A stretch of 64,000 bases of DNA, taken from Bacillota bacterium. Its GTDB lineage: Bacteria > Bacillota > Clostridia > Peptostreptococcales > Anaerovoracaceae. The position numbers were made by a program, and so were the translations under genes. The first letter of the stretch is position 1. Every line of letters starts with the position of its first letter. The notes beneath the pieces were generated by a model. The model had not been told where the DNA came from. It did not search any database and saw nothing but the letters and a program-made list of their open reading frames with translations. Positions 20,079 through 28,179 of this stretch are shown here, in pieces. The stretch covers positions 1-64,000 of the forward strand of contig JAHZHA010000023.1 of the NCBI GenBank assembly GCA_019420525.1, given 5' to 3'.

Positions 20079-20927
20079 TCAGAAACGCTGTCCTTCCAGA
20101 AGAAGTGCATCTATGGTGATCTCAGAGATTCTGAGCTGTTCCAGTTCCTCTTTGTTCACATGAAAGAGGAGCGGCGTCATGTCGAAGAGCGCGCCGAGCT
20201 GATCGGGCCCCACGGGGATCGTCTTCGTCAGGGAAATCCGTTCTGTGACGGCAAAATGTCTGGAGAAGTGATCGATGACCGGAAGGTTGGAATATTCTTT
20301 GTTCCGGATGCTGCCGCGTACGGCTTCACGAAGTTCCCGCAGATGTGCGTTTCCGGGAATGACTTTCACGAGTCGGCCGTCTTCCTTAAGAATCCGATGG
20401 AACTCACCGTAATTGGCAGGGGTGAAGATATTCAGAACTGCGTCGATACTGGAGTCTTTCAACGGAATGTGTGAGAGATCCGAGACAAGCCAGCAGACAC
20501 TGTTTCCGCCGCGGGACGCGCATCGGACGGCTTCTTTTGACAGATCCAGAGCGATGACCGTCTGCCCGGAAGCATGAGAAAGCCCGTATGCGGCTATATT
20601 TTTCGCATAATAGCCCTCACCGCATCCGGCGTCGAGAATATAACGGAGACCGGGCACAGAACTCAGATAATCGCGGATCCCTTCCATGACGTGCCGGTAG
20701 AATCCCTGCTCCATGATTTCACGCCTGTTTTCAAAGAAACGCTGATCGTATCCTTTCAGAGCTTTTTGGCCGGGGCTGAGGTTGACGTAGCCTTTTGCAG
20801 CGATATCGAAGCAGTGTCCGGAGGAGCAGATCAAACTGTTTCCCTCCAGATACATATCGGCGCCGCAGCGGGGACACCGGAGCAGGTGCTGTATTTGCTG
20901 AAATTTCTGTGTTTTTATGCTGTTCAT
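20079..20927 (-). CDS. rlmA: 23S rRNA guanine-N1 methyltransferase (RlmA family)
   Basis: SAM-dependent rRNA methyltransferase. The N-terminal zinc finger is CPRCGADM and CSSGHCFD, followed by the family phrase AAKGYVNLSP. The SAM-binding motif is LDAGCGEGYYA at about residue 98, and FTPANYGEFHRILKEDG follows. Length (282 residues) is normal. It stands alone on the minus strand between two + strand units, with its own promoter. Whether it is the RlmA(I) or RlmA(II) subtype cannot be assigned here. Confidence 0.88.
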   Translation of the reverse strand: MNSIKTQKFQQIQHLLRCPRCGADMYLEGNSLICSSGHCFDIAAKGYVNLSPGQKALKGYDQRFFENRREIMEQGFYRHVMEGIRDYLSSVPGLRYILDAGCGEGYYAKNIAAYGLSHASGQTVIALDLSKEAVRCASRGGNSVCWLVSDLSHIPLKDSSIDAVLNIFTPANYGEFHRILKEDGRLVKVIPGNAHLRELREAVRGSIRNKEYSNLPVIDHFSRHFAVTERISLTKTIPVGPDQLGALFDMTPLLFHVNKEELEQLRISEITIDALLLEGQRF

Positions 20928-20957
20928 CTGTCCTCTCCTTCCGGGCTTTGTCTTCCT

Positions 20958-20966
20958 ATTATATCA
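20958..20966 (-). promoter_or_regulatory. Extended -10 promoter for rlmA
   Basis: On the minus strand TGATATAAT, an extended -10 element, lies about 35 bases upstream of the rlmA ATG. No convincing -35 was seen. Confidence 0.5.
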
Positions 20967-21000
20967 TATCGTCCGGCTCGATTCCGGATACTGAGCCGTC

Positions 21001-21029
21001 TTGCAATTTTTTTTTACCTGTGATAAATT
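21001..21029 (+). promoter_or_regulatory. Candidate sigma-A promoter for the CDF transporter
   Basis: TTGCAA and TAAATT are separated by exactly 17 bp, including a run of nine T bases, upstream of the transporter gene and divergent from rlmA. Confidence 0.4.
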
Positions 21030-21185
21030 GGATTACAGTGATATGGAGATCGGACAGGAAAAAAGGGTGTCTTGTCAGCAGGGCTTTTGGTATTGCGCGG
21101 ATGCGCTGTATGAAAGGCCTTTCTTTATTTGAGGAGGATTTGTGTCCGGGTCCGAAAATTCAGGATAGATGTACAGAGGTTTTTT

Positions 21186-22148
21186 ATGAAGACGGAAAAG
21201 AAAGCGTCAAAAAGAGAGAGAAAGGCGATGTCAGTGTCGCTGTACGGAAATCTGTTTTTCGTAGTTGTAGAGCTCGTCATGGCCATCATTACGGGTTCTC
21301 AGGCAGTTCTGCTCGATGCCGTATACGACGGGATCGAATTCTTCATGCTGCTGCCGTCGATTTTCATGATTCCTCTGCTGTACAAGCCCAGCGATGAAAA
21401 ATATCCTTTTGGCCACATGCAGATGGAGACCGTTTTTCTGGTCATAAAGGGCATTACGATGACCGCTGTTACCATAGGGCTTATCTCAAACAGCATCAAT
21501 ATTTTGTTCAGCGGCGGAAGAACGGTGGAATTCGGCACGGTAGCCTGGTTTGAACTGACTGCCTGTATACTGGGTATTGCGGTGACAATCTACCTGAAGC
21601 GTAAAAACAGAAATATGAATTCTCCTCTAATCACTGTGGAAATGCAGGGCTGGAAAATCGACAGCGTGATTTCATCAGGGATGACGCTGGCATTTCTTCT
21701 GCCGTCACTCATTACTTTCGACTGGTTTGAGCGGGTGACACCTTATCTCGATTCCGTTATAACCATCATCCTGTCAATGATCATGCTTCCCGTTCCTATC
21801 AAAACCGTTGTAACCGGTGTACGGGATCTTCTGCTCATCTCTCCGGAAGAAGAGACGGTAAATGAGATAAAAAAACTGACGGAGCCTATTATTCTGGAGA
21901 GTGGTTGTTCTGAGCTTTACTATGATATCGTTCGGACCGGGCGAAAGTTGTGGATCAGCGCTTACATAACTCTGAATAAAGATGAACTTTCGGTAAGACG
22001 ATTCCAAATTCTTCAGACGCGTTGTATCGCTGCACTGTCAGAAGAATATGCCGATTTTTACTTCGAATTGCTTCCGGAAATCGAAACAGATCCCGCAGAA
22101 GCTGAAAAAATGGTGCATTTGTCTTGCGTTGACACAGAGAAAAAATAA
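21186..22148 (+). CDS. Cation diffusion facilitator family transporter
   Basis: Membrane protein of 320 residues from the start used here, with six predicted hydrophobic segments between residues 20 and 215 and a cytoplasmic C-terminal domain. DAVYDGIEFF and KYPFGHMQME match the positions of the CDF metal-site aspartate and the HPFGHGR-type motif. Divalent metal export is likely, but the canonical histidine/aspartate pattern is partly altered (DAVYD instead of DxxxH-type), so the ion is uncertain. The ATG at 21186 with AGAGG upstream was preferred; a TTG 57 bases earlier falls on an AGGAGG-like sequence and is not credible. Confidence 0.8.
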   Translation: MKTEKKASKRERKAMSVSLYGNLFFVVVELVMAIITGSQAVLLDAVYDGIEFFMLLPSIFMIPLLYKPSDEKYPFGHMQMETVFLVIKGITMTAVTIGLISNSINILFSGGRTVEFGTVAWFELTACILGIAVTIYLKRKNRNMNSPLITVEMQGWKIDSVISSGMTLAFLLPSLITFDWFERVTPYLDSVITIILSMIMLPVPIKTVVTGVRDLLLISPEEETVNEIKKLTEPIILESGCSELYYDIVRTGRKLWISAYITLNKDELSVRRFQILQTRCIAALSEEYADFYFELLPEIETDPAEAEKMVHLSCVDTEKK

Positions 22149-22160
22149 ATTTACTATAAT
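22129..22160 (+). promoter_or_regulatory. Candidate promoter for mltG
   Basis: A perfect TTGACA (22129-22134) and a perfect TATAAT (22155-22160) lie at the end of the transporter gene. The spacer is 20 bp, longer than optimal, so strength is uncertain. Confidence 0.35.
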
Positions 22161-22200
22161 ATTGGTATGCTTCAGAGATACAGAAAGGCAGGAAACACAT

Positions 22201-23247
22201 TTGAACACAGAAAAAAGAGTAAAAAAAGGAAGCAGACGCATCGTTTTGATTCTTCTGCTGATCGTCATTCTCATCGCAGCAGCAGGAGGATATTTTCTGG
22301 TGACGATGAACCGGGCTATGTCGCCGGGATCGGAAGATCTGATGACGGTGGAAGTCGTATCGGGAGACACGACGACAGATATCGCTGAAAAACTTAAAAA
22401 AAATGGAGTGATTTCTAGTTCGTGGAAATTCAGGATAAAGTCGCGTCTTTCGGGAAATGACGGAAAGTACAGAGCGGGAGTCTATCAGGTGGGACCCGGC
22501 ATGACCCCGGACGAGATAATGGATAAGATGATATCCGGTGATCAGCAGCAGACAAAGCTGACGATTCCTGAGGGATATACTCTGGAACAGACGGCGGAAG
22601 CCGCGGAAAAAGCGGGACTCTGTACGAAAGAAGAGTTCCTCTCTGAGACACAGAACGGAGAATTTGACTATCGTTTTATGGAATATACGGGCTCCGGAGA
22701 AAACCGTCTGGAAGGTTTTCTCTATCCGGAGACTTATCTCGTTCCAGAAGGAACTTCCGTTCACAGTCTGGTGGATATGATGCTGGCGCAGTTTGATAAG
22801 ATATTTCTCTCAGAATATTACGACAGAGCGGCAGAGATGGGACTGACTCCCAGAGATATCGTCACTGTGGCTTCTATGATACAGCGTGAAACAAGTGTGG
22901 CGGAAGAAGGCGCAAAGGTGGCCAGCGTCATTTACAACCGTCTGGAGGAAGGAATGAAGCTGCAGATCGACGCTACCGTTCAGTACGCTCTGGGAGAGCA
23001 GAAAGCGAGACTGACCTATGCCGATTTGAAGGTCGATTCACCTTACAACACGTATCAGGTGGAAGGACTGCCGGCAGGTCCGATTTGTCAGCCCCACGAA
23101 TCCGCTATCCGGGCAGCTCTCTGGCCGGAGGATACCGATTATCTGTTCTACGTGCTGAAACCTGACGGTAGCGGCAGTCATAATTTTGCCGTGACCGACG
23201 AAGAATTCGGAGAGTACAGGGAAGCCTATATTAGCTCACTTGAATAA
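22201..23247 (+). CDS. mltG: Endolytic peptidoglycan transglycosylase MltG
   Basis: Membrane-anchored lytic transglycosylase that releases growing glycan strands. There is a short basic N-terminus, one membrane segment (about residues 12-35), then a LysM-like region and the YceG catalytic domain. Conserved blocks are LEGFLYPETYLVP, IQRETSVAEEGAKVASVIYNRL and YNTYQVEGLPAGPICQP. The start is TTG at 22201 with AAAGGCAGG upstream (348 residues); the frame is open further upstream, but that part encodes non-family sequence overlapping the transporter. The neighbours trmR and trhP match the B. subtilis yrrL-yrrM-yrrN order. Confidence 0.93.
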   Translation: MNTEKRVKKGSRRIVLILLLIVILIAAAGGYFLVTMNRAMSPGSEDLMTVEVVSGDTTTDIAEKLKKNGVISSSWKFRIKSRLSGNDGKYRAGVYQVGPGMTPDEIMDKMISGDQQQTKLTIPEGYTLEQTAEAAEKAGLCTKEEFLSETQNGEFDYRFMEYTGSGENRLEGFLYPETYLVPEGTSVHSLVDMMLAQFDKIFLSEYYDRAAEMGLTPRDIVTVASMIQRETSVAEEGAKVASVIYNRLEEGMKLQIDATVQYALGEQKARLTYADLKVDSPYNTYQVEGLPAGPICQPHESAIRAALWPEDTDYLFYVLKPDGSGSHNFAVTDEEFGEYREAYISSLE

Positions 23248-23338
23248 TCGGAGTAAGGCTGCTATGTGTGTGGAACTTCCCGCTGGATGCGGCCGGTATG
23301 ACGGACGAAACTCCGTCGGAAAGGTGAGAGCAGAAAAT

Positions 23339-24007
23339 ATGAATATAACGAATGAAGTCGTCACACGTTATCTCGACGGCCTTTACCGGGCGCTGACGCC
23401 TTCGCTGGCCGAACTCCGGCAGCAGGCGGAGAAAGATCGCGTTCCCGTGATTCTGAGGGATACCGAGCGCTTTCTGGCTTCAGTGCTGACGATGGTGCGT
23501 CCCCGCAGGATTCTGGAAGTCGGCGCGGCCGTGGGGTATTCTTCCTCATGTTTTGCGGAGATCTGCGGAGCGAATACGAGGATCACGACACTGGAAGCCG
23601 ATCCGGACATGTATGAGAGAGCTTCGGAGAATATCAAAAGGCTGGGATACGGACAGCAGATCGAAATCGTTTTCGGCGATGCGAAAGAGACTATAAAAGA
23701 GTTGAAACCCGTCTATGATTTCGTGTTTATCGACGCGGCAAAGAGTCATTACCGCGCATTTTTCGACGGGGCGCTGAGGCTCTGCCGTCCCGGCAGCGTC
23801 ATCGTCTGCGATAATGTGCTGATGAAAGCCATGACGGCTTCCGATGAATATGATACAAAAGGAAAATATAAAACCAGTATCCGCAGGATGAGAGAATTCC
23901 TAGAATACATCACGGAATCGGATGCGGCTGAGACATCCGTCTTCGCAGCAGGAGACGGGATTTCGCTCAGTGTGGTGAAACAGGATGCTGAGATACAGAG
24001 AGGCTGA
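23339..24007 (+). CDS. trmR: tRNA 5-hydroxyuridine methyltransferase (class I O-methyltransferase)
   Basis: SAM-dependent O-methyltransferase, with ILEVGAAVGYSSSCFAEI binding the cofactor and FVFIDAAKSHY contributing to the active site. Position between mltG and a U32 protein matches B. subtilis trmR (yrrM), whose product methylates 5-hydroxyuridine at tRNA position 34. The specific function is therefore inferred from family plus context. The ATG at 23339 gives 222 residues and the start MNITNEVVTRYL; the frame extends 99 bases upstream without a better start. The next gene begins four bases after its stop. Confidence 0.85.
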   Translation: MNITNEVVTRYLDGLYRALTPSLAELRQQAEKDRVPVILRDTERFLASVLTMVRPRRILEVGAAVGYSSSCFAEICGANTRITTLEADPDMYERASENIKRLGYGQQIEIVFGDAKETIKELKPVYDFVFIDAAKSHYRAFFDGALRLCRPGSVIVCDNVLMKAMTASDEYDTKGKYKTSIRRMREFLEYITESDAAETSVFAAGDGISLSVVKQDAEIQRG

Positions 24008-24010
24008 ACG

Positions 24011-25246
24011 ATGATGAAAAAAATGGAACTTCTCGCGCCGGCAGGAGATCTGGAAAAGCTGAAAATCGCTATCGATTACGGTGCAGACGCTGTCTATTTC
24101 GGAGGCGAAGCTTTCGGGCTGCGGGCGGGAGCCGGAAATTTTACAAAGGATGAGATAAGAGAAGGCGCCGAATATGCGCACCGGCGCGGAAAGAAGATTT
24201 ATATGACGGTCAATATTTTCGCTCACAATGAAGATATCCGTCGTCTGCCGGATTTTCTCAGAGATATCGCCGATCTTGAAATCGATGCGTTTTTAGTATC
24301 GGATCCCGGTGTGATCGCCGTATTCCGGGAGATTCTGCCGGACGCGGTGCTGCACCTGAGCACTCAGGCCAACACCACCAATTTTATGACGGCAAAATTC
24401 TGGTACGATATGGGAATTTCGCGTATCGTGGCTGCGAGAGAGATGTCTTTTGAAGAACTGAAAGAATTCCGCAGAGAACTGCCGGAAGATATGGAGATCG
24501 AGGCTTTCATACACGGCGCCATGTGCATCTCTTATTCGGGCAGATGTCTGATGAGCAATTTTATGACGGCGAGAGACGCCAACCGCGGCGCGTGTTCTCA
24601 TCCCTGCCGCTGGAATTACAGTCTGATGGAGGAGAAGCGTCCCGGCGAATATTTTCCTGTGATGGAGGATGAAAGAGGGACATACGTCTTTAATTCAAAA
24701 GATCTCTGCATGATCGAATATATACCGGAAATGGTGGAGGCGGGTATCGCTTCCGCCAAGATCGAAGGTCGGATGAAGACGATATTTTACGCGGCTACCG
24801 TCGTACGGGTCTACCGGGAGGCGATAGACAGTTATTATGCCGATCCCGCTTCTTATCGCTTTCGTCCGGAATGGCTGGAGGAACTGTCGAAAGTCAGCAA
24901 CCGACATTTTACCACGGGCTTTTTCCTGGGAAAACCGGATGAAAATGCTCAGAATTATGAATCCAGTGCGTATATCAGAGAATACGATTTTATCGGAATC
25001 GTCCGGGGTTACGACGGCGAGACGGGGTTTGCGCTGGTGGAACAGAGAAATAATTTCCGCAGAGGCGATGAAATCGAGATTTTCGGTCCCGGAAGCGCAT
25101 CGTTCTTCACGCAGGATGTCGGAGAATTATACGACGCGGAGAGCGGGGAACCCATCGAAGTCGCGCCTCATGCCCAGCAGATGGTCCGCATGAAAGTGCG
25201 TTATCCGGTGGGAACCTCATATATGCTGCGGAGAAAAAGAGTATAG
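24011..25246 (+). CDS. trhP: U32 family protein, tRNA hydroxylation protein P
   Basis: Peptidase U32 family protein of 411 residues. It contains the family signature EAFIHGAMCISYSGRCLMSN, the cysteines in GACSHPCRW, and the segment KIEGRMKT, followed by a C-terminal beta-barrel domain. Family members with this neighbourhood (next to trmR and mltG) are prephenate-dependent tRNA U34 hydroxylation proteins rather than proteases. B. subtilis has two subunits, trhP1 and trhP2; only one gene is present here. The ATG at 24011 overlaps the trmR context closely. Confidence 0.87.
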   Translation: MMKKMELLAPAGDLEKLKIAIDYGADAVYFGGEAFGLRAGAGNFTKDEIREGAEYAHRRGKKIYMTVNIFAHNEDIRRLPDFLRDIADLEIDAFLVSDPGVIAVFREILPDAVLHLSTQANTTNFMTAKFWYDMGISRIVAAREMSFEELKEFRRELPEDMEIEAFIHGAMCISYSGRCLMSNFMTARDANRGACSHPCRWNYSLMEEKRPGEYFPVMEDERGTYVFNSKDLCMIEYIPEMVEAGIASAKIEGRMKTIFYAATVVRVYREAIDSYYADPASYRFRPEWLEELSKVSNRHFTTGFFLGKPDENAQNYESSAYIREYDFIGIVRGYDGETGFALVEQRNNFRRGDEIEIFGPGSASFFTQDVGELYDAESGEPIEVAPHAQQMVRMKVRYPVGTSYMLRRKRV

Positions 25247-25358
25247 CTCCGGACCTACATCGGGAGCGTGGATGTTACGGAGGATGGAGACGGTTTTCGC
25301 ACTCAGAATGTGTCAAAAGAAAAAAGGGCTGTATTTCGTAAAAAATATCACAATCTTA

Positions 25359-25387
25359 TTGACATAACAATAATATCGTGGTATCTT
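25359..25387 (+). promoter_or_regulatory. Sigma-A promoter for a non-coding transcript
   Basis: TTGACA at 25359-25364, a 17-bp spacer and TATCTT at 25382-25387. The next + strand gene starts 520 bases downstream beyond a strong terminator, so this promoter appears to drive a stand-alone RNA starting near 25394. Confidence 0.65.
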
Positions 25388-25393
25388 TTAAGT

Positions 25394-25780
25394 ACAAAGT
25401 AAGTATACAAATTATAAGCTGACGAATGAAAAAGAATATCAATAAGGCCGCCAAGGGTTGTATATAGATTATACGTTATCGTTTCCGCTTTGCGGTAATT
25501 TCAAGAAGTTACATCTTTAGTCAGGCGTTAACTTTCGTGAATGATAATAAACACCAGCGGCCTTATGTTTTCTTAAGACTGTGAAGGGTGACAGCTGAGA
25601 AAGCTGGCTTTCTTCAGATGATGCGGGTACTGTTTCTTTCATCGCCGAAGTCCTGTGGTGAAAGATGATATATATCCATGCCACATACGTAAGTACCTTT
25701 ATTCTGCATAACGCACAAGATAAGCCACAAAAAACACGGAAAGGAATTCTCTCGGAGAATTCCTTTCCGTGTTTTTTGTT
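25394..25780 (+). ncRNA. Candidate structured non-coding RNA (family not recognised)
   Basis: The region between trhP and spoIIIAA has no convincing protein-coding frame but has a promoter and a strong terminator. A perfect 10-bp helix, ATAAGGCCGC (25442-25451) with GCGGCCTTAT (25557-25566), would close a 105-base domain. Inside it are small hairpins: GTATA/TATAC, CCGC-ttt-GCGG, and a GTAATTTC/GAAGTTAC stem. After it come a CTGAGAAAG/CTTTCTTCAG stem and a TCTTTCA/TGAAAGA stem. None of the tmRNA, RNase P, SRP, 6S or common riboswitch motifs I know was evident. The whole 25247-25905 interval is otherwise gene-free. Read-through leader function for spoIIIAA is unlikely because of the terminator. 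Confidence 0.5.
25729..25778. terminator. Strong bidirectional intrinsic terminator
   Basis: A 19-bp perfect stem (25733-25751 with 25755-25773) has a three-base loop. It is preceded by a run of A and followed by TTTTTT, so it can stop transcription on either strand. It ends the candidate ncRNA before the spoIIIA operon. Confidence 0.93.
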
Positions 25781-25905
25781 TCCCGTCGTTCTAAATCCGG
25801 ACATCCTTCATATGATGAATCAGGGACAAACATTTCGAATGCGTCCGGCGGCAGAAAAAGTATCCGCCGGGACGGAAACGCATTTGCAGAAGGGAGATAC
25901 AAAAG

Positions 25906-26973
25906 ATGAACGAACCAGCAGGAAAGAGAACGGTGAGCAGGGCGTATCCCCGGGAAAACACCGGCGGACATCGGCGCCTCCCCGCATTGGCGGAGGGAAG
26001 AGGAAAAACAGAGAGTGCAGCGGAGAGGGCGCTGGAAGAAATCGTGTCCGGGCTTCCGGATGATATCGCCAGGACGCTGAGAATGATGCCGGACAAGATG
26101 TGCAGTTCTCTGGAGGAGATCAGATTCCGGGCCGGCAGGCCGGTGATGGTATATGCAGGAGGAAAAGAGTATGAGATGTACCGCGCCGGAGAAAAGAATA
26201 TCTCGCAGCAGGAAGTGGAAAAAATATTCCATCTTCTGGTGCGTCACTCCGCTTATTCGTATCAGGAAGATCTGAAAAACGGATTTGTCACTCTGGACGG
26301 GGGGCATCGGGTGGGAATATGCGGCAGAACCGTTACAGACGGCCGGGGAAATATAACCGGCATACGGGATATCTCCTCGGTCAATATCAGAAGAGGCAAG
26401 GAAGTCATAGGAATATCGGACGGCATCGTTCCCCGGCTGATCGACGGGAGAGGCCGGGTGATGAATACACTCATCGTTTCGCCGCCGAAGTGCGGAAAGA
26501 CGACGGTACTCCGGGATATTGTGAGAAATCTGTCCGGCAGCGGATTCAAAGTGGGTGTCTGCGACGAGCGGTGTGAAATCGCCGGATCTTCCGGCGGGAT
26601 CTGCGGATTCGATCTGGGCCCCCGGACAGATGTGCTGGATTCCTGCCCCAAGGATGCGGGAATCCTCATGCTGATCCGGTCGATGTCTCCGGATGTCATC
26701 GCCGTGGATGAGATCGGAACAAAGGCGGATGCCGAAGCTGTGGAACGGGCGGCTGTGGCCGGAATATCTCTGGTGGCTACCATGCATGGTGAGTCTTTTG
26801 AGGATGTCCTTCTCTCGCCTATCGGTTCTTTCGTGCGAAGCAGCGTCATCCGAAGGCTCGTCTTTCTCACCGACAGGCCGAAGCCGGGAACTGTGGCGGA
26901 CATTCGCAATTCGTCCGGATTGAGCCTGATCCGGCCGCAGGAGATGAAATGGGAGAATGTGGAAAATGATTGA
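25906..26973 (+). CDS. spoIIIAA: Stage III sporulation protein AA (secretion ATPase)
   Basis: Mother-cell ATPase of the SpoIIIA-SpoIIQ channel that feeds the developing forespore. It is related to type II/IV secretion ATPases: Walker A is PPKCGKTT at about residue 192, followed by the Walker B-like VIAVDEIGT, and a conserved R-D segment SGFKVGVCDERCEIAG lies between them. The N-terminal 50 residues are low-complexity and vary between species. AGAAGGGAGA precedes the ATG. A sigma-E promoter would be expected upstream, but I found no convincing match in 25780-25905. Confidence 0.94.
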   Translation: MNEPAGKRTVSRAYPRENTGGHRRLPALAEGRGKTESAAERALEEIVSGLPDDIARTLRMMPDKMCSSLEEIRFRAGRPVMVYAGGKEYEMYRAGEKNISQQEVEKIFHLLVRHSAYSYQEDLKNGFVTLDGGHRVGICGRTVTDGRGNITGIRDISSVNIRRGKEVIGISDGIVPRLIDGRGRVMNTLIVSPPKCGKTTVLRDIVRNLSGSGFKVGVCDERCEIAGSSGGICGFDLGPRTDVLDSCPKDAGILMLIRSMSPDVIAVDEIGTKADAEAVERAAVAGISLVATMHGESFEDVLLSPIGSFVRSSVIRRLVFLTDRPKPGTVADIRNSSGLSLIRPQEMKWENVEND

Positions 26974-27502
26974 TATTATGGCGGTAAAAGTCATGACTGC
27001 GGCGCTGCTGGCGGTATCGGGAGCTGCTGCCGGCCAGTATCAGGCTTCGCGGCTGACCAGGAGAGTTGAACTTCTGGAAGAACTGATCAGCGGCATGCGC
27101 CTTTTTCGCAATGAAATCTATTATACGCACGATCGTCTGGAACGGGTGGCCGGAAGACTGACGCTGTCCTGTCAGGGATGCGGGTCTGTCTTTTTTTCCG
27201 AATTTCAGCACCAGTTGGAAGAGAATGGCGGGAAAGACACGGAGACGATCTGGAGAGGATGCGCGGAGCGCGTTTTCGGAAACAGGACGCCGCTGAAAGA
27301 GCGGGATCTGTCCGTCCTGAAGTCTGCCGGAATGCGGCTGGGAATGGATGATATCGAAGGACAGTGCCGTTATCTGGAAAAAGCAGAAGAAGATCTGGAA
27401 GTCAGACTGAAGGAAGCCAGGCAGCTTCGGGAGTCGCGTTTCCGGCTGTACCGGACGCTGGGTCTTGCAGCAGGCTGTGCGGCGGCGATTCTCGTTTTCT
27501 GA
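26966..27502 (+). CDS. spoIIIAB: Stage III sporulation protein AB
   Basis: Membrane protein of the SpoIIIA complex. There is an N-terminal membrane segment, a long helical central region rich in charged residues (ELISGMRLFRNEIYY, then KSAGMRLGMDDIEGQCRYLEKAEEDLEVRLKEA in pieces), and a C-terminal membrane segment (LGLAAGCAAAILVF). The ATG at 26966, overlapping the spoIIIAA stop and nine bases after GGGAGA, was chosen; an ATG at 26957 lies too near the ribosome site. Length is 178 residues, normal for the family. Confidence 0.9.
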   Translation: MIDIMAVKVMTAALLAVSGAAAGQYQASRLTRRVELLEELISGMRLFRNEIYYTHDRLERVAGRLTLSCQGCGSVFFSEFQHQLEENGGKDTETIWRGCAERVFGNRTPLKERDLSVLKSAGMRLGMDDIEGQCRYLEKAEEDLEVRLKEARQLRESRFRLYRTLGLAAGCAAAILVF

Positions 27503-27534
27503 GCAGAGCCGGTCTGAAGAGGGGGAGTCAATGA

Positions 27535-27735
27535 TTGGATATTAATGTAGATATGATTTTTAAGATCGCCGCCATAGGCATTATTGTCGCGGTTCTGAAT
27601 CAGGTGCTGATTCGTGCGGGAAGAGAGGATCAGGCTATGATGACGACACTGGCAGGAATTGTCGTGGTGCTCTTCATTATCATTTCGATGATCAGTCAGT
27701 TTTTTACAGCGGTGAAGACGATGTTCATGCTGTGA
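27535..27735 (+). CDS. spoIIIAC: Stage III sporulation protein AC
   Basis: Small protein of 66 residues with two membrane segments, typical of SpoIIIAC. The first carries IFKIAAIGIIVAVLNQVL and the second TTLAGIVVVLFIIISMI. It starts at TTG (27535) eight to nine bases after GGGGGAG; an ATG at residue 7 is a weaker alternative. Confidence 0.93.
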   Translation: MDINVDMIFKIAAIGIIVAVLNQVLIRAGREDQAMMTTLAGIVVVLFIIISMISQFFTAVKTMFML

Positions 27736-27749
27736 GCAGAGGAGGTGCC

Positions 27750-28133
27750 ATGTTTCAGATTGCAGCTGCAGGGCTGATTTTTGCGGTGCTGTCTCTGGCG
27801 GTCCGCGCCTGGCGACCGGAGTTTTCACTCTATATTTCGGCAGCCGGAGGACTGGTGTTGTTCGCTATGGTGTACTCTCAGCTGGAAGGCATCATAGCCG
27901 GCGTTTCCGATATATTTGAAAAATCCGGAAATGCGGGCGTTTATTTTCCCGTACTGCTGAAAGTGATCGGCATCGCTTATCTCACCGATTTTTCGGCACA
28001 AGTCTGCCGCGATGCAGGTGAAAACGGCATCGCTTCAAAGGTGGAAATGGCGGGAAAAATTTTTATATTCTACGCAGCGCTTCCGGTATTTACGTCTCTG
28101 ATAAAGATGCTTCAGATGTTGCTCGAAGTCTGA
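27750..28133 (+). CDS. spoIIIAD: Stage III sporulation protein AD
   Basis: Integral membrane protein (127 residues, about four segments) of the SpoIIIA channel. It is recognised by order in the operon and by the segments VYFPVLLKVIGIAYLTDF and AQVCRDAGENGIASKVEMAGK. The ATG at 27750 follows AGAGGAGG; a GTG 18 bases upstream overlaps the spoIIIAC stop but lacks a ribosome site. Confidence 0.92.
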   Translation: MFQIAAAGLIFAVLSLAVRAWRPEFSLYISAAGGLVLFAMVYSQLEGIIAGVSDIFEKSGNAGVYFPVLLKVIGIAYLTDFSAQVCRDAGENGIASKVEMAGKIFIFYAALPVFTSLIKMLQMLLEV

Positions 28134-28179
28134 AGGAATTCCGGCTGCTGTGAGAGCGGGGAAAGGATGAGAGGAAATA

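Noticed and set aside
25517..25804. 95-codon minus-strand ORF in the trhP-spoIIIAA gap
   Set aside because: Crosses the terminator hairpin, has no ribosome site and no protein-like features.
25808..25834. Possible sigma-E promoter of spoIIIAA (TCATATG and CAAACATT)
   Set aside because: The spacing is only 12 bp and the -10 is weak, so it is not strong enough to report as a feature.
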